Shown: piece after piece, positions 51,101 through 64,000 of the stretch
Numbering within the stretch: the first letter of the stretch is position 1
Layout: every line of letters begins with the position of its first letter
Source of the DNA: Lepisosteus oculatus
Lineage: Eukaryota; Chordata; Actinopteri; Semionotiformes; Lepisosteidae
Length of the DNA: 64,000 nucleotides
Assembly (NCBI RefSeq): GCF_040954835.1
Contig: NC_090698.1
Span: 22,565,501 to 22,629,500, forward strand
Reading direction: 5' to 3'
Notes under the pieces: model-generated
The model's database searches: none
What the model was told of the DNA's origin: nothing
The model's input: the letters and a program-made list of their open reading frames with translations, nothing else
Made by a program: the position numbers and the translations under genes

Positions 51101-54100
51101 TATGCCTCATGTTTCATTTTTATTTGAATAAGCTTTCTGTAAAATCATTGGACAAAAGGCCCCACAAGGATTTTTTTCTGCTTCAGTGTATTATGCTGTA
51201 TCTATTGTGTCAATTCTCATGTTTTCAAAATACCCATTTAAAGTTATCACTGTAAACTACAGAAAAAGCTGAATGTTCATTAGACTACACCTGTATTTGA
51301 CAAGATTTTTTTTCAGAATTTTAAAACAAATTCTGTAAGAAGAATTTATTTTAAAAATCTGCACCTGAAAATATATCATACTGTACCTGGACTTAACCTT
51401 TACTTGTTCCTCAACTGAATTATTATTGTTTTACAAATGCCGCCAGTCTTGAAACACTCAGGAGACTACCACGACAGACATACTAATCATTATAGCCTGG
51501 GAATTCAAACAGGAATTTGAAGGACAACTCCAGGCATTCTGTTGCAATGAGATTTTCAATTCACAGGTGTTGCTTGCACAATTTACACAGTCATATGATA
51601 ATGACTAGCATTCGAATTGACTGCTGGTATCATGAACAAAGAAGAAAAAAGAAAACAAATTTACCTCAAACTATGGTAATTGAAATGACTAAATTGCAAA
51701 CAAATTTACATACACATGTTAGTAGGATAAATGTAAGGTAAATGTCTTAAAATTTCACTTTGGACAACTGATTGAGAATGATAATTAAAATCAGCCTGAT
51801 AATTGGTATATGGACCAATTCAAACAGATAGCAGGTGTGTTCTTTCTGTGCTATTTTGGGACTATATTACTCCAGTGCACCACACAAAAAGTAATTTAGT
51901 GTTTATTTAATTTGTTGACATTCATCAATGAAATGAGAAATCAGTGCAGATGTGCAATTTTAGAGATTTGGAGATAAACAGAGGTTGCTAACTATTTCCA
52001 TGTCACAATTGAAATAAATTGTCACAATAAATTGCCCCAATTGTTTTAAATTCTTTAAACAAGCCTGCATTGTTTCCTTCATAATTGACAACCTTAAAAA
52101 ACTGAATTTCTTAGTTGATTAAATGAGATTCTGGTACAGGTACAAAACAAGAAAGTGGTGGGAACATTTAAAGCAATCTGTGAATCTACATGGATTTTTC
52201 ATCATTCGATTTCTTAAAATATGACAGAAAAAATAAACGGGTAAAGCATTTCTAGGTGGGATAATTAAGGAGGTCACGCAACTATGAGCGGTACTTCACT
52301 CATAGGGAGCTGTTGCATACCTGTTGGCTTTGAGGACATGGGGGAAGGAGGAAACCTGCTGGAATTGGTGGAGGACAACCTGGGTCTGCGTCTCCTGAAG
52401 AAGCTTCTTAAAATCCCGCACCTGAGGGACTCGAGCAGGGTGGTCTTTCCTGAGCCAGAATGCCCAAAGAGTTTGAGCTTGATTCGGGGTTGTGGATTCT
52501 GTGTTGGTCTGAGCTGCTGGATGAAGCTTCCTTTGTGCGCATCCTGCAATAACCAGTTGCAGTGTGGAATTATTAAAGTAGGCATTCAACTAAATACAAA
52601 CTTATCTTATATTAATTATGACAATTCAAAACCTTTTTTAATCTTTCCATTAGGTTAACCTGCAAAAGTTGCTTCTCTAAGGATTTAGCCTGATAGAAAA
52701 ATACATTTGAAGTGAAAAAGTTAATCTTGAGCTTGATTAATGGAAGTAAAAGAGCAAGAGTCTTTTGCAGTCTGACAAAACAGCTTATAATAACCACTTA
52801 ATTACCTTTTTAAGCCTCCCCAGCAAGACTGCAATATGTTCATGCTGTTCATTTCTTGCAAGATCCTCTGCTGTCTTTCCATCCTATTAAAAAGACAATT
52901 GATCTATTTAGAAACGTATCACATGCCAATTATTGTTCTGGGCCTTTTGAAGTAAATGTATAAACCTATCAAGCTTGGAGACGGTATGACAGGAGGATAA
53001 GCTATAACAATAGGTATCACTTGTTTTCATGGGGGTGTTTAAAGCTTAAAAAGTGAAAAGAGCCTACAGTGCAGAAAAATAAAGCCCTCTGTTTGATCAT
53101 AATCATCATCACATAGAAGATGTATTAACTGTCACAAGGGCTCTTGCTGTGTTGTAACAGCCCACTACATACAGTGCAGTCAGAACAGTGTAACAACAGT
53201 GCTATTTTTTGCAACATGTCTAGGGCACTTTGACTGAATGAATAAATTAGTGTTATTAGCATCTGCAATACTGATTAACTAATGATTACAGTCTTTCAAA
53301 GGCAACTTCTAGGCAGTTAGCCGAAAGACCACTTTATTTGGGATTTCCATTTTTATCCGTTACTGTGGATCCTGTCTCTACCTCTTTAAATAAAAAAATA
53401 ATATTGTTGCATCTTTAAAACCCTTATTCACTGCTGTCTCTTCTCCTAGAAAGTGACTTGCCCTATCGGGCACCAGTGTGTCTGAATTACCTAGATAAAA
53501 CTAGTATTGAGGTGTTTGCATAGCTGCAGTGGTATCTAACTAGTTATCAGCCCAATTTGAATACTGACACAATGGTTGGATCACTTACCAAGCTCAAGCT
53601 GGGAGGTACACAAAAAGGAAAAAAAACAGATGTAATAAAAGAAGAAGAGAGTAAACTGCAGCCTACAACCAATGTTCACCTCTGGATTCCTCCTTAATGA
53701 ACAAAAGTCTATCAACGATTAATTACTGAAGGGGCACAAGACTAAATTCAAGGAATAGCGATTTCACATTTCCTTTTGAAAATCCACCAGGCAGAGGTTG
53801 TCATTCTTGCCTGATTATTTGGATGCATTTTTGCTTCGGAGCAAACTTTTTTTTGCATTTGTGTAGAGGGAAGGCTCACCTGTGGAAGATTCGTTTGTAA
53901 AAGTAGTCTGCCCTACCCTTCTAAAAACTTGTTTATTTCTGAGTGCTTTACGGTAGTCAAACCAAGTAGGGATTTACTGGGAGAGGATTAAATGTGATGC
54001 GCTCTAAGCAATCTTTCTTATTGTGAATAGGAGTTTGTACAGTATATATTACTTTGTGTTTTTTTCCCCATAAATATCTTATAATATTTTTTTTACTGTA

Positions 54101-57100
54101 AATGTTGTGCTAAATGTTTTCTGCTTTTCTCATTCATTGGTCACACCAATAAAGCCCTTTGAAATTGAATTCAATCAAACTTTGTCTTAAGGCATTCCAT
54201 GTAAGGCATTCCTTTTTTATCTTATACCACCAAAGTACAGTATTCACAAAAGACTGAAAGAAACCATGTGACCTTGCTTTGTGTTTCTTGACTACTGTGA
54301 GAGTGTTATTAGTTAACTTTTATAAATAACTCAAACTGGTCTCAGGATTGACATCTTTTTTGAATAACTTCTACCAGCCACATTACATTAAAAAAAAGCT
54401 GCCTCAAAATTTGTTATTTCATGTCATATCATCTATAAGTGTTACAGTACATTTATCGTTTGGGAAAAGAAAAATGAGAACATACAGCAACATATGATAC
54501 CTTTATATGAAGAAATGCATACTTGAAAAATAATCAGGAAATCAATAAAAGAGAAAACCAAAGCAGGCTCAACTTGACTGTGATGACTCTTCATTTCAAT
54601 ATGCAATCACTTTACTTAGGGCTTTCTGTAGTCAATTAATGGGTACTGAAGCATGGAAGAAGCAGCAGCAGCATTAAAAAATATTCTGACAACTTACTGC
54701 TTAGGTCCTCCTCTTCTGTGCTCAAAGTAGCAAAGTGCTTTCTAATTGCAAATATTTTTTAGCAGCCCTAAAATATCAAATTGCTTACAGACTAAAGAAA
54801 TATTAAAGCATCTAATAAAACAAATTGGTTCAGGTAAAATTCAGGATTAGTCAGTAATAAGTTTGTCTATGGTACTTACAGAATATGTGACCACGTAGCT
54901 TAAATTACAGCACTCACAAATTAGTAGATGGCAAAACAAATGTTTCTCAAACAGTATGTTACAGAAATTAAAGCACAGTGGGTGTAACTACTCGATACTC
55001 TATCTACGGTCTTTATATGTTCTAAATGAACAAACAAGGTTTGTACTCACATTAAGAGCATTAACTACCTGTGTTGCACCTATGTCTTGTATTTATTTAT
55101 TTTTATGTTAAGGACATGGGGACAGCGGGTATTCTTCTTTTTAATCAGTAATGAAAAAAATGAGCTTAAACATCTGCTCATATCGAGTAGCCATGGCATA
55201 CAGTAGTAGTGGATACTGCTTGGAGATGGACTGACTTGCTCCTAGAATTAATCTTCTTTACTTAGCAAATACTTCCACAACAAACTACAAAACAGGAGAC
55301 TGACTTTATGAGGAAAAAAAACACGTTTGCAATGTTAGTATACAAAAAGTTCTGATCTTAACATCTTTTTGACCCATGCACACCACTTACAGTATTATTT
55401 GAAATACATAGTATATTGGAAAAAAAACTGCCACCTTTCCCCTGTGGTGTTATATGTGCTCAGTTTCTCAATTTTGACAAGTACACTGCTACTTTCATTT
55501 TGATGGATATGAGACGGGAAACAAATAAAGGCTAATTCCCTCTGTGTCACATGGACATTACTTTATTATTGATAGCACTCATCCAGAAGGCACTGGATTT
55601 GAGGTAATCAGTGAAAGAATCCTCAGGTTTATTGTTCATTCAGTGAAAATCAACCATAAACCAAGTCCCTGAATGATACTCCTGATTTTCCAAGCGATAT
55701 CACAGAGTGCAGTTTGTCCAATTGAAGTCCTTGTTGAAAAGGACTAGAACAATCTTTTGTAAGCTTACTTGTGTCCTTCAGCTGTATCAAGAAGGGCATC
55801 GGTTTACAGTCTGAAATTCTGCCTTTTTGTACTTCTTCAAGGTAAATAAAGAAATACAGAACATACAATAGGAAACAATGAAACTTTCATAAAATAAATT
55901 ACAAAAATATACTATTTATACAATTGAAAAATAGCTGCATCGCTCCAGAAATATCAATGATCAATACCTTAGATTTTCTAATACTTAAGAGTTATCTGCA
56001 TTTTCCTATATACACTACACCTTTCTTGAGAAATTCTGTTTGATTCTCTACTGATGACCTATACAATCTTTTGTCTAATTTAAATATTTAAATTTAAAAC
56101 AATCTCTAAACTAAATTCTGATAAGTAAAAGTAAGTTTTGATCACAATTTTAGAAGAGGGAACTAAACTACTGCATGTTAGTACACTACTGTTTAAACTA
56201 TTACTGTAGGTCTTAATTATTACCTATCCTACATAAAATAAAAATCTTTGTTTAAGCAGGTGGTCAGATTAAGAAGGAAAGACTTAAAAACAAACGATTA
56301 TATGAAATAAAACAACCTGATATGGTGCATAAATACTCAGTTTCTCACAGGTGGTTGAGAAGGTTAAATTTATTATTTTTTTAAATTACATATTCCATTA
56401 AAACTGATTAATTTTTGTTTCTGTTTTTAGCTAACACTTACATTGGTGACAGCATCTATGTTAGCACCAGCAACACAGAGGTAGCGAACAGCATCAAGGC
56501 ATCCATTGTTAGCTGCTAAATGCAGTGGGGTTCTTCCATACTGTAAGAATTAAATACAGATTAATATTGTGAAACAGACTAATTAATCAGAATTAAATAA
56601 TTATAAAAAGCATAGGAGATATTAATACTTTACATTCTTTCATATTTTACCATACCAGGTTGAAGCTGTCACTATAATAGCTAATTATGTGGGAAATTAT
56701 GCAATCATAAAGGATAAATGTCATCACAGAAAAGTATTTTTTCTTTAAAAGATACTAATTCCAGATGTGCCTAAGATTCTTTACTTGCAGAAGTAGACTC
56801 ATTTCTCAAAAGATCAGCTTAGGTTCACACAGCCCTCTGGCATAATGGAATCTGTGTTTTAAAGAGCATGAAGAGCTGTTCCTCTCAGCCATCAAATTCA
56901 AGAACACAAAATAGAAAGAGAAGTTATAGTGGAAATACTAACGGTAGACTACTACTGTACATGTATGCAAAATAATCTTTTCTCTACTTACTTTATTTGG
57001 AATATCCAGGCTACACTTTGCATCACAAAGAGACAGCAGAATGGGGACATTGCCGTCCTTGCAGGCAATATGCAGTGGAGTGTTTCCATGGCGGTCCTGT

Positions 57101-60100
57101 ACATCCACATAGCAGCCATGACTGATGAGGCACTTCACCACGTCAATCTGACACCTTCGCACTGCTAGGTGCAGCGCTATATGCCCATCCTAAAACAAAA
57201 CCAAGCATGAGCTTTATTATCAATGCCAAAATATGCCGCAAATTGAATGGAATTTATCGCTTAGAACTGCGACAAATGCAGTTACTATCAGGAAGATGCA
57301 GCGTTAATTTAGTCACCAGTTTTTGATTTACTTGGTCTTAGCCATGTTGATTAAAATGTTTAATAGTCATAGTCACATTTTAGTCACACATTTTATCTAG
57401 TTGAATACATTTTTAATATAATTATTTTTAGTTGACTAAAAGTCAAACCTATTAAAAATAAAAATGAGTTTTAACATTTAAGCAGTTTAATTTGAATATA
57501 TATAATAAAATGCATAAAGGTTTCAGTTTTATTCATTTTTAGATTAAAATGAATGAATTCTTTAGTTTCTTTTTAATCTTTGAATATTAAGGACATTTTG
57601 TTTAGTCTTTCTTTAATTTACAATGATGACTGTTATTTTGTCTGGCATATAATTGTGTAGTAACTTTTCAATTACCACGCTGAGCAAGGAACAAGTGCGT
57701 AAAACCGATTAGGAACCTTAACTGATACTCTAAGAAAATATTTCACACATCTGATAAGATTCTATAAAAAATTACCAGTCTTTGTTTTATATTCTGAAGT
57801 ATATTGATCCCCAGAGAGGTTAAATATCAAATACAAAAAATATTTGTGCAATTATAGGATAAATAATAAATACTCATATACAGCACATACAATGTGTATG
57901 ACCAACTCTCACATTTTAAAAGAGTAACATACTTCTTACAAATTAATCAGTAGCCAAGACATAAAACAGGTAAATTTCTAACACACAAGTTGCAAAATAT
58001 ATTAGAATGAATAATGTTTAATTATTCTTGCTTAGTTTTCTACTTACTTTCATGACTAGCTGTAATGTAAAACAAAACGTTTTTATTAGTGCCATCGTGT
58101 CAAGGATCTGTTTATTCATATGGAACTACAAATGTATTGCCTTTTTTAACTCATAATGCAGGCACATTCTTTTTCTTTATGTTCAGTAATGTTTTACAAT
58201 AGCTCTTCCTGTTGTTTATTGTATTTGAATTACTGCCAAACTCCAGATCTTTTTTGTTCCAGCTGAAAGCATGGAATACGGCAAGAAAGTATTTCTTGGG
58301 TCTCTGCGCCTTTTCTTTTTCTAATAAAGGTGCTCTAGTTTTCTTAATCAAATTAATACAGCGTATAAATCACATTATCTGGGTACACATCAATTAACAC
58401 ACTATAAGTGTTTATGATATGAGGTGTGGATAATACAAAACAAAAGAGGTGAGGAAAGAAAGGACACACCCCAATACTTGAAACTGTCACACAGCAGTAG
58501 CCCTGAGGCACTGTGTTACAGCCCTAGGATTATACCCATGAGAGTCAGCACTTTGTTTGCCACACAGAAAGTTTGCCAGACAGAAGGTAAAGGCTCAAAC
58601 GGTGAACCTCATGTAATGAAATGAATTTTCATATGAGTTTCAATCATTTATGTGGCAGGTGCAATTTGTATTGAATCTGTAGGTCTATGGAGAAAATTCA
58701 GAATTCAGTATGCTGATGAACATTTGTGAACAACAGGGTTGGTCCACAGGCGATCTAGCATGAAAGTCACCAGCCAGTAGCATGTGTGACCGCCACTGAA
58801 AAAAATACCAGCTGTACATCAGTGCTGGATGCTTCACATCCGGTTGCAGGCGGTGCCATGAGGGATTCTGTCCCATTCAGCTCATAGAGCCCTAGATCTA
58901 TATCATATGTGCCTGTTTACCGGTCTCTGAGCTCTAGATGCTACAGTATATCATCCTAGCTCATCCAATAAATGGTCAGTGGGTTATCTTCCCTACTAAG
59001 AATAATGTTCTTATACGAGCAGACTGAAAATGTGTGCTATTCTCTTGGAATGTTTGCGCACAAGGATAAACCCGCAAGAAGGGAAGGAACTGAAGACCTA
59101 GGTATCAACCAATATAATGCTATGCAGTACTATTTTCCTATAAGTAGCTACAAGTAGAGTTCTATAGTGATTCCACTTGTATGGCACTCCAGACCAGACT
59201 ATCTCACTTGGAGCTGTTTAATTAGCATATCATTCTGCACATCTGTACCATACACTCTGATATCCATCAGTGTGTTTTACCAGAACCTTGATTCATTCAT
59301 ACCAGGACTTGACTCCATAGCTAGCAGGTGCTCATGCAGTTTTCAAGAAATTGATGCCATGAAGCACTGTTTTCATGATACGCTGGACATAACTGGCTTC
59401 TTTCTATGATGATAATACTGAATTCACTTTTTTCATTGCTTTTAATATAACAAGAGGTTCATGAGTTCAAAATCTATAGTAGAAATCTTACATTTCACAA
59501 AACCAAAAAATTAATTACAGTGAAGTGGTTAAGTATTTGTGCAACTGGACAATAAATTGCACATAAGCAGGTATACTACATTGCCATCTGTGACACGAAT
59601 ATTTTAAGGAAAGGCAAGGCTAAACTGCTTTTCATTTTCAAGTAGCTTTCATTCGTGAAAAAAAAATGTAACCACATGCCTAAGTGGCCTTACATTGTAT
59701 TAATTAATGTCTTTCTACATAACGATCGGAACTGTTAAAGTTGTGTTTGACTCAAGAAGTCTCTGCTAAGAGTATATAAAAAAGGTTTCTCTGGCAAACA
59801 TTAATAAAATCATCTCAGTGCTATCTCACCTTGTCTGTGGAATCCAGATCAGCACCATGGTCCAGCAGGCACTCAACAATATCTCGGTATCCTCTGGATG
59901 AGGCAGTCAGAAGAGGAGTCTCCCCTTCTTTATTCTTAACATTGACATCGCAACCAGCTTCACAGAGAACTTTGGCAACGGGATAATAACCATGCCAGGC
60001 TGCACAATGTAAGGGAATTTCCTGCTCCTGTAGAAAAAGTCCATTTTAGGTTTAACTAAACTTTTATGACTTTAGATATTAACACAGTTGAAGCACTGCT

Positions 60101-62708
60101 TCACACTGTTTAATTGAATCTGGAAAATACCCATCAAGTACATTTCTAGTGACTCGACAGTTAACATTTCAAAAGCAGAAAAGAAAGCCGACACTAGAGC
60201 ATGCACAGCATTATATTCTCAGGGACGGTGTGAAAGCCAAGATGGTGTTAAAATCAAGTCACACAAACCTTGTCTCGCACATTTGGATTGGCTTGAATAC
60301 TGCAGAGGTACTGGACCACATCTACATTCCCATACCTGGCAGCAACATGAAGAGCGGTTTCTCCAGACTGCCAAGGAAAAATACATTTTCGAGTATTATC
60401 ATCTTTTTATTATTGTTCTTGCTGCGTTATCAATTTTGTTACACAATCATCAAATTAATGTACAATGGTCTTCAACTTTAGGGGAATAATGTGCTGCACA
60501 TTATTGATAAGTGATAATACATAGTCACTGACTAATAACAGCAGCATTAATTTAAAAGAAATATTCTTTATCTTTTCATGCAATAATGTTTATGTCAGAT
60601 GATCAGACACCCCAGTAAGTAATAGAGAAGCTTCACATGCCTGATGAGTATCTGAAGAGCAGACATACAGCAATCCTTGCACTTAAATTACATGAGCGAA
60701 ATTTTACAAAGAAACCACCTTCTTAATAACTTCCCTTAAATACAAACTAAGAAACAGAACTTGAAAACCTGCCTGTGCAGTTCAAAGTGTAGGCAGTTCA
60801 GACCCTGTATCAAAATAATAAATGATATTTGAAAGACCAAATTCTTGGAATTAAATTGTGCAGAACTCACAGTGAAAGTAAAAAACTAAGAGGTGTTACA
60901 GGGTACATTTCACAGCCAGATCTGTATCCATGGTAACGACAAGTAATATTCTGAAAAGTACATTAATAGGCGACCATGCACATTTTTTTAATTAGCCGCT
61001 TCATAATTATATGAATGTTAAAGCCTTATTTTATGGCAACAGTACATTTTAGCATTCTGTTGCTGCACATTAGCCTCTCAGAAAGCAGATGTACAACGGT
61101 GCAGTGGTGGTGTATTTACCTTATCCTGAACATCCAGGGGGCACTTTCTTTCATTGAGGAATTTTAAGGTTTCTACATGACTATTTCGAGCTGCATAATA
61201 GATGGCATTTGCACCACACTGTGGAGTAGAAACAGGTTAGCCATTAGAACAGGTAATATAATGACAAGAAAGATTAACAGGACCTTGGCTATTGCCCGTG
61301 ATTTCTCCTTTTGAAAACCATATATATTTAGCAATACAGACATTTCACAGGTGACTGTTTTATCATAGTATAGCTAAAGGAAAATTAAGAAATACACTGT
61401 ATTAGTAAGCCATGGTACTCATTAAAAATAATTAAGAGTATCATTGCATAGATACCCACATATACATTTTGAAATGTATTAAATATATTTAAAAAAAATT
61501 GCATTTATGAAATATCCACTATAAATTTACTGAGACCAGAACTATGCAGGAAACAGGGTGGTGTCTTTATTGACTCATTCATGCATTTTGTAATTAAGAG
61601 GTTGCCCATAACCACATGTATCCTGCATGATTCCTACCTTGTCTTGTGCCTGAATCTCTGCTCCCTTTTTCATCAGCAGATCAAGTATCTGAATGTTTCC
61701 ACATGCTGCTGCTATGAGAAGGGGAGGTGTTCCATGCTAAAGCATGAAAAACGATTAATCTACAATTAACACCTGCAACTATGCAACTTAATTTCACACG
61801 TCATTTCTTATTCATAGCATATTTATACTGAGGGAATTATAACAACGACAATATCATAAATATGTCAGTTTTTATATGTTGCAGTAGTTTGATACGTTTT
61901 AAGCAGTATTTCAAACGTTTTCTGTTATCATCCAAGGTTAAAAAATGCACACAGTGTAAGGGAAAACGTTGTATTAATAAAGCATGCAAGTTAACCAAAA
62001 AGATGCAGAGCTGGATGCCTCCTGGTGATGCAATGGTCATTATTTTTTTGCTGTGCAAAACAATTTATCACAACCCTCCCCCATGAAGTTTCACTTAACA
62101 ACACAAACATAATTGTCATTGCTTTCTTTAGCAATGTCTCAGAACTGAATAATATCCAGTGTTCTGCGATATGATCTGTATATAAAACCTGCATTTTGGG
62201 ATTGAACTACAGTTTGTACTGTGAGGCCTTAAATTTTTTATCATATTTAACTGTTTTAGACCCTTTAAAAACATTATTTTTACCAAACCCCATTTAGACC
62301 CTGAGAGAAAACTATTAAACATTTTTTTTCTTACACAAAATACTGCTATTTACACTTTTCAGTTGAGAAAACTGCCATCACTCTACTTGATTTTACACAC
62401 AGCTTTTCATGTAAAGCAGAAAATTGAAAAGTTGTCTAGTGCTTTTTTCACCTTCTGTTTTTTACCAAATGGCCTTCTTATTGAAAACAAACGGTACCTG
62501 CATGAGAGCTACAGAACATGTATGGAGTTTCTTTATAAAGAAAGTCTTCAAAATTTACTGCTGAGAAATTCAGAGTCTGTATTTCTACCTTGTTAGGCTG
62601 GTTGATGTCATAACTTGTCAGAGATCCAAGAAGGTGTTGCAGCCCAGGGACATTGTCATCATTGATGGCATGAATAATTGCTTTCATCACAAAGGAGTCT
62701 TCATCATC
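43880..62708 (-). CDS. dapk1: Death-associated protein kinase 1, C-terminal 15 exons
   Basis: Minus-strand coding exons: 62708-62589, 61736-61638, 61218-61120, 60367-60269, 60027-59830, 57189-56992, 56540-56442, 52883-52806, 52543-52321, 50766-50584, 50227-50030, 49021-48883, 48492-48372, 46864-46676 and 45121-43880. They join in frame at GT-AG borders to 3285 nt, 1094 residues plus stop. Human DAPK1 has about 1430 residues, so the missing 336 or so are the kinase and calmodulin-binding part, right of the window. Present are about ten ankyrin repeats, a ROC domain with P-loop GHSGSGKTT, a COR-like region and a death domain, then a Ser-rich tail SYNSISSVISR. DAPK1 is a calcium/calmodulin-regulated Ser/Thr kinase of the cytoskeleton and cytosol, promoting apoptosis and autophagy. 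It lies upstream of ctsl on the same strand, as in mammals. Identity is certain from near-continuous similarity. Confidence 0.96.
45122..46675 (-). other. dapk1 intron, no element seen
   Basis: This 1.55-kb AT-rich intron precedes the last coding exon. I find nothing recognisable; short open frames have no support. Confidence 0.55.
46865..48371 (-). other. dapk1 intron containing a LINE remnant
   Basis: The intron contains an L2-like LINE remnant (47820-48110). The rest is AT-rich and unremarkable. Confidence 0.6.
47820..48110 (+). mobile_element. L2-like LINE 3' coding remnant
   Basis: In one frame it reads GFPVSYRIDFKMFTC, further on NAGLLCTLYWKERSS, and then APRL followed by a stop and NS. 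This parallels the C-terminal part of fish L2-type reverse transcriptases (RIDFK, ADAGLL, APKLWNSLP). Stops and shifts make it non-functional. Confidence 0.6.
48372..52543 (-). CDS. dapk1: dapk1 ROC (P-loop GTPase-like) exons
   Basis: Exons 52543-52321, 50766-50584, 50227-50030, 49021-48883 and 48492-48372. The first carries the Walker A motif GHSGSGKTT followed by the basic stretch RSFFRRRRPRLSSTNSSRF. Later exons encode VWEFSGNP (switch-like), VHVILFSLEEPYE and VVLVATHADIVNLP, where THAD is in the NKxD position. DAPK1's ROC domain binds GTP and modulates kinase activity. All key residues appear intact. Confidence 0.92.
49022..50029 (-). other. dapk1 intron, no element seen
   Basis: A 1-kb intron between the ROC exons ending at 50030 and starting at 49021. 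The small open frames near 49700-50010 on both strands lack similarity to anything I know. Confidence 0.5.
50767..52320 (-). other. dapk1 intron, no element seen
   Basis: 1.55 kb of AT-rich sequence follows the P-loop exon. Nothing recognised. Confidence 0.5.
52884..56441 (-). other. dapk1 intron (3.6 kb), no element recognised
   Basis: The largest dapk1 intron here. It is AT-rich with scattered homopolymers. A 72-codon frame at 55650-55868 on the minus strand does not resemble DAPK1 and is flanked by no convincing splice sites. Confidence 0.5.
56442..62708 (-). CDS. dapk1: dapk1 ankyrin-repeat exons
   Basis: Seven exons of 120, 99, 99, 99, 198, 198 and 99 nt encode ankyrin repeats in transcript order: VMKAIIHAINDDNVPGL, HGTPPLLIAAACGN, CGANAIYYAARNSH, SGETALHVAARYGN, EIPLHCAAWHGYY, EGETPLLTASSRGY, DGHIALHLAVRRCQ, HGNTPLHIACKDGN and YGRTPLHLAANNGC. 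A last partial repeat (DGKTAEDLARNEQH) is in the 78-nt exon 52883-52806. In the family these repeats direct cytoskeletal localisation and partner binding. Confidence 0.93.
57190..59829 (-). other. dapk1 intron (2.6 kb)
   Basis: AT-rich sequence. Around 58480-58900 the composition is less AT-rich (GGTTGGTCCACAGGCGATC and GGTTGCAGGCGGTGCCATGA), which could be an old transposon fragment, but I cannot name a family. Confidence 0.45.
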
Positions 62709-64000
62709 CTTTAAAAAATACAACATTTATTTCAGTAATTTTTTTTGTCTTATTAGGGAATAGGTGTTAAAACTTGCATGTGTTTTGAAGACATTACTTT
62801 ATGACTTTCCTTATTAAGTTTTTTTTTAAATAAGTTAATTTTATTAACTTAAAGTCATTTTTAGGGTTTTAGATTAAACAAATAAAAAGGACTTTACTAA
62901 ACAGAAAAATAAAGTATTACTCAGTAACAGTGAATCACTATTTAAAGAAGCCTTTGATTTTGTGATAATCCCCTTAAATAGTGATTTTCTAAGAAAGTAT
63001 TGTCTTATTGGTTTGTAAATGCAGCTTGTGACCCATAATCTTCAGCATAATTTGACAATTCCAAAATATGACTCTTGTATATGAATGCTCAGCTGCACAG
63101 CTTGGATGTAACAGCTAAAGGGAAAAGACTAAACCCATTCAAGCATTCACAGATGCACTCAACCAGCAACATGCAAGTCAGAACCTAAAGCTCCAGATAT
63201 TGCTTTACTGGATCAGAATATATTAGGCTAAATCTAAGGCTCACATTATAATTGGGTAAAACAAAAGAGAATCTGGTTGAATGCAACGCAGCAGCTGGAT
63301 TTGCAACTATTGTTATAAAATGCAGCAGTAAATTCAAATCAAGTCCCAAACATTTTACAACACATAAACTACCTTTATATAAACATACATAGTGGACGTG
63401 CAATATGGGTCTAAATTTATAACTGCAAATAGGTAAAATATTGCATGTTAACTTCTTTCACTTTCATAATTTAACTTTGATGAAAGTCAAAGTAAAAATT
63501 TGACTTTAAAGCTCTGTCCTAAGCTTCATCCAAAATGCAAGTTAATTCAGACAGTACTCTATAGATAATAATAGTTAAATTTTGTATACTCGTAGTGTAA
63601 ATGAATAAAACTGGATGATTTTTAATTCTGGTATTATTACACACATTTATCTGTCCCAGATTTGCTACTAGGGGCAGTGAAACATTCCACTGGGCTTTCA
63701 TGAAGATGCAGATTTGTACATCATCACTGGCATTGGTGGAAACATGAAACCGGAAGTTAATTATTTTCAGCTCCTAAGGCAAGCCCTGCTGCTCAGGATT
63801 AAACAAACTCTGGTGAAGATGCTGTGTCAATTAGCCCTAGAACACAGATTTCTGTATTCTCAGAGGACTACTTATATCCGTATACTGTTTCTTACTTTCC
63901 CCATACCACATTCATCACTATCCCAACTGTGTTTTTTAAAATCAAATTACAATGTATTTTATATACTGATGGGAGTTGTCTCCCATTCTCAAGAATTCCC
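62709..64000 (-). other. dapk1 intron to the window edge
   Basis: AT-rich sequence upstream of the first visible dapk1 exon. No exon resembling the calmodulin-binding or kinase region is seen, so these lie further right. Confidence 0.55.

Noticed and set aside
55650-55868. 72-codon minus-strand frame in a dapk1 intron, considered as an extra exon.
   Set aside because: It lacks ankyrin or ROC similarity, and the flanking exons already join in phase without it.

Overview
This window is vertebrate genomic DNA. Four spliced genes are split by AT-rich introns with GT-AG borders. The repeats (a 5S-derived SINE, a Penelope-like element with a GIY-YIG domain, degraded L2/CR1-type LINE tails, and fish-type retroposons) point to a ray-finned fish. 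A non-teleost is possible because the four genes keep a compact, mammal-like order, but I cannot fix the species.

Layout. 1-4160 (+): the last three coding exons and 3' UTR of a liver-type fructose-1,6-bisphosphatase (fbp1). 4600-20260 (+): a complete muscle-type fructose-1,6-bisphosphatase (fbp2), seven coding exons adding to 339 codons plus stop. Its introns hold minisatellite-like arrays, a 5S-SINE, LINE remnants and simple repeats. 20.3-31.5 kb: an intergenic region dominated by a 4.6-kb head-to-head pair of Penelope-like elements (24503-29077) inside a 16-bp target-site duplication. 31.5-36.3 kb (-): complete cathepsin L (ctsl), seven coding exons (339 codons plus stop), a non-coding first exon and a promoter with two CACGTG boxes. 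36.4-42.7 kb: intergenic, with decayed transposons. 42.7-62.7 kb (-): the last 15 coding exons of death-associated protein kinase 1 (dapk1), covering the ankyrin repeats, P-loop ROC domain, COR-like region and death domain. Its kinase exons lie beyond the right edge.

Gene relationships. fbp1 and fbp2 are tandem gluconeogenic/glyconeogenic paralogues in the order and orientation found in mammals. dapk1 upstream of ctsl on one strand also matches mammals (human 9q21). ctsl (lysosomal protease) and dapk1 (cell death and autophagy kinase) share no operon-like logic; the linkage is inherited synteny.

The most interesting structure is the set of Penelope-like insertions. Two independent insertions, one of 4.6 kb and one of 167 bp inside the last ctsl intron, have the same inverted layout with element 3' ends facing outward, each between direct repeats of 14-16 bp. 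A third insertion is a solo 120-bp 3' unit with a 12-bp direct repeat. The shared 3' unit carries a hammerhead-ribozyme-like core.
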